A program made the translations under genes and the position numbers. The notes beneath the pieces are model-generated. The model did not search any database, was not told the origin of the DNA, and saw nothing but the letters and a program-made list of their open reading frames with translations. From the NCBI GenBank assembly GCA_958449715.1, contig CAUDIU010000072.1:1-8804 (forward strand): a stretch of 8,804 nt of DNA. Reading direction: 5' to 3'. Each line of letters opens with the position of its first letter. The first letter of the stretch is position 1. This document shows positions 6,513 through 8,804 of the stretch, one piece after another. The stretch comes from an uncultured Clostridium sp. (GTDB taxonomy: Bacteria; Cyanobacteriota; Vampirovibrionia; Gastranaerophilales; Gastranaerophilaceae).

Positions 6513-6549
6513 GTTGAATAAGCGATAATTTTATTATTGCTTATTCAAC
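6513..6549. promoter_or_regulatory. Near-perfect 17-bp inverted repeat; hairpin/terminator and overlap with the next promoter
   Basis: GTTGAATAAGCGATAAT and ATTATTGCTTATTCAAC pair over 17 bp (one G-U) around a TTT loop, starting 12 bp after the pilin-like stop codon. No T-run follows on the plus strand, so it is not a textbook intrinsic terminator, although it could stabilise the 3' end of the pilin-like mRNA. Its right arm contains the -35 box TTGCTT (6537-6542) of the cpaE-like gene, so it could also be an operator. The length of the symmetry makes chance unlikely. Confidence 0.65.
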
Positions 6550-6565
6550 CTTAATATGTTACAAT
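6537..6565 (+). promoter_or_regulatory. Extended -10 promoter of the cpaE-like gene
   Basis: TTGCTT (6537-6542), a 17-bp spacer and TACAAT (6560-6565) preceded by TGT. The predicted RNA start, 7 nt after the -10, is at 6572, the A of the ATG. With no Shine-Dalgarno sequence upstream, this predicts a leaderless mRNA. Confidence 0.65.
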
Positions 6566-6571
6566 TCTTGT

Positions 6572-7741
6572 ATGAAACAAGCTATTCAAACAATTGTAAT
6601 TACTGAGCAGTTACATACTGCAGAACTTTTGAAACGTTATGTGGATGAGTGTGAAAATTTTACTTTTTTAGCAGAAACTTCTGATTTTTCAAAAGCATAT
6701 AGTGCTATAAAAGAACTCGCAAAAGTGCTTGTGATTGTTGATGTTTCAGAATATCAGGAACAAGCTTTAAATTTTGTATCTAAAATTACCTCAGAGTTTA
6801 ATGATTGTAGAGTAATTGCTTTGTCTGACAGACCTGTTGTTGATTTAGTTATTAGAGCAATGAGGATTGGGGCTTCTGATTTTCTTTCATTGCCTTTAAT
6901 AAAAGATGAGTTTTTTGAAGTTTTGGATAAAACTTATCAAGATTTAATTGGTGATAAGCCTAAAAAATCTAAGTGCAGAGTAATTACTGTTTATTCAAAC
7001 AAGGGTGGTGTAGGTAAAACATCTATTGCTTCTAATTTAGCTCTAGAACTTGCGAAGATAACTAAAGAAAATGTTGCACTTATTGATTTGAATTTTCAAC
7101 TTGGAGATGTTACGACTTTTCTTGATTTGAAACCATCTTTTAATATATCTTATATGCTTCAAAATTTAGATAAGATTAACGAGGATTTCCTATTATCTAC
7201 GTTAGAAAAGTATAAAGATACTTCTTTATATGTTTTAGCAGATCCACCTTATTTTAAGCAAGTTGATGATGTATCTTCTAAAGATATTACAAAATTATTT
7301 AATATTTTACGTGATACTTTTTCTTATGTTGTTGTAGATACTTCTGGTGGCTTTGATAATAAGGCTATGACTGCTTTGGAAAATTCTGATTTAATCTTTC
7401 TTGTGACTATTGTGAATTTACCTGCTATTCGAAATTGTCAAAGATGTCTTGAACTGTTTGAGAAATTAGGATTTGATGAAGAGAAAGTTCAGGTACTAAT
7501 AAATCGTTATATGGAAAATGATGAGATTAAAGCTGAAGATGTCGAAGAGGTACTAGGTAAAAGCTTATATTGGAAAATACCTAATAATTATTTTACAATG
7601 ATGTCTGCTATTAATAAAGGTGTTCCAGTGTCTGATATAAATCCAGATTCAAATGTTGCATTAAGTTATAAAAATTTAGCATTAATGGTGTCAGATAGTG
7701 TTTATCGTCAAAAATTAAATAAAAAGCTCGGAAGGATTTAA
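6572..7741 (+). CDS. CpaE/TadZ-like pilus assembly protein: receiver-like domain plus MinD/ParA ATPase
   Basis: The 389-residue protein has two domains. Residues 1-122 look like a response-regulator receiver fold: D57 in VLVIVDVSE occupies the phospho-acceptor position and RAMRIGASDFLSLP follows the usual alpha4-beta5 pattern, but the usual KP before the last helix is missing (LPLIKDEF). This may be a pseudoreceiver, as in known TadZ/CpaE proteins. Residues 136-389 are a MinD/ParA ATPase: deviant Walker A KGGVGKT (144-150), LIDLNFQLGDV (170-180, D172) and Walker B VVVDTSGG (253-260, D256). CpaE/TadZ proteins place Flp/Tad pilus machinery at its site on the inner membrane. The ATG fits the predicted RNA start with no Shine-Dalgarno site. 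Three bases separate its stop from the GTG of the CpaF-like gene. Confidence 0.85.
   Translation: MKQAIQTIVITEQLHTAELLKRYVDECENFTFLAETSDFSKAYSAIKELAKVLVIVDVSEYQEQALNFVSKITSEFNDCRVIALSDRPVVDLVIRAMRIGASDFLSLPLIKDEFFEVLDKTYQDLIGDKPKKSKCRVITVYSNKGGVGKTSIASNLALELAKITKENVALIDLNFQLGDVTTFLDLKPSFNISYMLQNLDKINEDFLLSTLEKYKDTSLYVLADPPYFKQVDDVSSKDITKLFNILRDTFSYVVVDTSGGFDNKAMTALENSDLIFLVTIVNLPAIRNCQRCLELFEKLGFDEEKVQVLINRYMENDEIKAEDVEEVLGKSLYWKIPNNYFTMMSAINKGVPVSDINPDSNVALSYKNLALMVSDSVYRQKLNKKLGRI
7730..7736 (+). promoter_or_regulatory. Shine-Dalgarno site supporting the GTG start at 7745
   Basis: GGAAGGA lies in the last codons of the cpaE-like gene, 8 nt before GTG 7745. The first in-frame ATG is about 60 codons further on, so the GTG is the likely start and translation is probably coupled to the upstream gene. 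Confidence 0.7.
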
Positions 7742-7744
7742 AAA

Positions 7745-8804
7745 GTGTTACAAAGTAGTAAGTTAAGTAATAGATTTAAAAGTAGTGAAAATGACGATGT
7801 AATAAAAGATAAACCTAAAAAATTTGTATTTTCAAAAGCACAAATAAATTCAACAAGTTCTGAAAATGAAGATTTGCAGGAAAATGTAATTATTGAAGAT
7901 TCTGTTTCTGAGAAGACATTAGATATTAATATGGAAACAGAATTAAAGAAATCATTATTAGAAAAAATTGATTCTATCCCTGTATGGTTTGAATATACAG
8001 CTGATATACAAAAGGATTTAATTAAGAGTTTTGTAGAAAATAAATTGATTTCAGAATCTATAAAGTTAGCTGATAATGAAAAAGATGATTTAATAGAGAA
8101 ATTATTTACTTCTATTATGGGTTTTGGACCTCTTGATTATTTGATTGTTCAAGAAAATGTTGATGCTATTTATGTCAATGGTATAAATAGTGTGCATATT
8201 GAAATTAACGGGAAAATATTAAATACTGAAATGAAATTGAATGAGAAACAAATCAATTTTATTTTAAGTAATATTTCTTCTATGTCTGGAGTTAAGTTTG
8301 ATGATTCTAAAAATATTTGGAATTGCAAGGTTAATAATTTAGTTATTACGATTATTATGCCTAATATTTCTCAATCGGGTTATAACATTACAATTAGAAA
8401 GTCTTGTGATTTTGATATGGACAAGCTTGTTCAAAATAATATGATGTCAAAAGAAATTCTTGATTTTATTGTTTTGATGATTAATTCAAAGAAGAATATC
8501 GTAATTTCAGGTGATATAAATTCGGGAAAAACAACTCTTTTAGATGTATTAGTAAAATCAACCTTAGAGGATAAAAGAGCAATCTTATTAGAGAATTTCC
8601 CTTCTATTACTGCTGATTTTAATACATTGATGAAATTTTCAATAGATAAACATTCAGATGATTATTATTTGTTGTTATCTAATATTTTAAAAATGTCTTC
8701 TGATTATATTTTATCTGATTTAAATTTTGTAATTCCAGAATTATCAGATGTTAAAGGTAATATATCAACTTTAAGGGCTTCATCTGTTGATAATGCTTTG
8801 TCAA
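7745..8804 (+). CDS. CpaF/TadA-like secretion ATPase with altered catalytic motifs (partial, C-terminus outside window)
   Basis: The frame is open from GTG 7745 to the window end (353 codons). Residues 1-65 are a polar, disordered-looking extension. The CpaF N-terminal domain follows, with the hallmark GFGPLDYLIVQENVDAIYVNG (126-146), VHIEINGKI (150-158) and ITIRKS (215-220). The ATPase core has Walker A GDINSGKT (256-263). Other sites differ from the family. The Asp-box segment reads RAILLEN (278-284) in place of the usual 'RIVTIED'. The Walker B segment reads YILSDLNF (321-328) where 'IIVGEVRG' is expected. The His box reads GNISTLRASS (338-347), with Arg where His is expected. CpaF powers Flp/Tad pilus assembly as a hexamer at the inner membrane. 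This copy may bind ATP but hydrolyse it poorly, or act as a partner subunit. It directly follows the cpaE-like gene. Confidence 0.85.
   Translation, partial: MLQSSKLSNRFKSSENDDVIKDKPKKFVFSKAQINSTSSENEDLQENVIIEDSVSEKTLDINMETELKKSLLEKIDSIPVWFEYTADIQKDLIKSFVENKLISESIKLADNEKDDLIEKLFTSIMGFGPLDYLIVQENVDAIYVNGINSVHIEINGKILNTEMKLNEKQINFILSNISSMSGVKFDDSKNIWNCKVNNLVITIIMPNISQSGYNITIRKSCDFDMDKLVQNNMMSKEILDFIVLMINSKKNIVISGDINSGKTTLLDVLVKSTLEDKRAILLENFPSITADFNTLMKFSIDKHSDDYYLLLSNILKMSSDYILSDLNFVIPELSDVKGNISTLRASSVDNALS

Overview
The window is very AT-rich bacterial DNA. Only one stretch (about 5548-5720) is clearly richer in GC, and it folds as an RNA. The pilin-like N-terminus GFTLAEVLVTLGIIGVV, the lineage-restricted membrane proteins and the base composition suggest a gut-type Vampirovibrionia/Melainabacteria genome (Gastranaerophilales), the non-photosynthetic relatives of cyanobacteria. 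This is an inference from recognition and was not tested by phylogeny.

Left part (1-2436, minus strand). nadD (NAD synthesis) overlaps yqeK (diadenosine tetraphosphate hydrolase). A third gene follows them, runs off the left edge, and looks like a HerA/DUF87-type ATPase without a recognisable P-loop. Upstream of nadD lies an unreported 54-codon gene with its own Shine-Dalgarno site and a clear intrinsic terminator. A near-palindrome lies in its upstream region.

Middle part (2606-5497, plus strand). Two membrane proteins of unknown function. The first has 715 residues, three likely membrane segments and a Gln/Pro-rich tail with two runs of exactly eight threonines. The second has 229 residues, a soluble helical N-terminus and a C-terminal membrane hairpin.

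Right part (5512-8804, plus strand). A strong promoter drives a structured RNA of about 173 nt whose architecture resembles 6S RNA. It is followed directly by a type IV pilin-like gene whose well-placed start codon (5749) is separated from the pilin frame by a run of ten G. At ten G the two are out of frame; eight or eleven would join them. Next come a CpaE/TadZ-like receiver-MinD protein, probably made from a leaderless mRNA, and a translationally linked CpaF/TadA-like ATPase that keeps Walker A but has lost the usual Walker B glutamate and the histidine box.

Taken together, the right part is a pilus/secretion-related locus in which pilin output may be switched by a homopolymer tract. Three plus-strand promoters share the string ATGTTAYAAT and a 17-bp spacer, which suggests that an extended -10 element is a favoured promoter form here.
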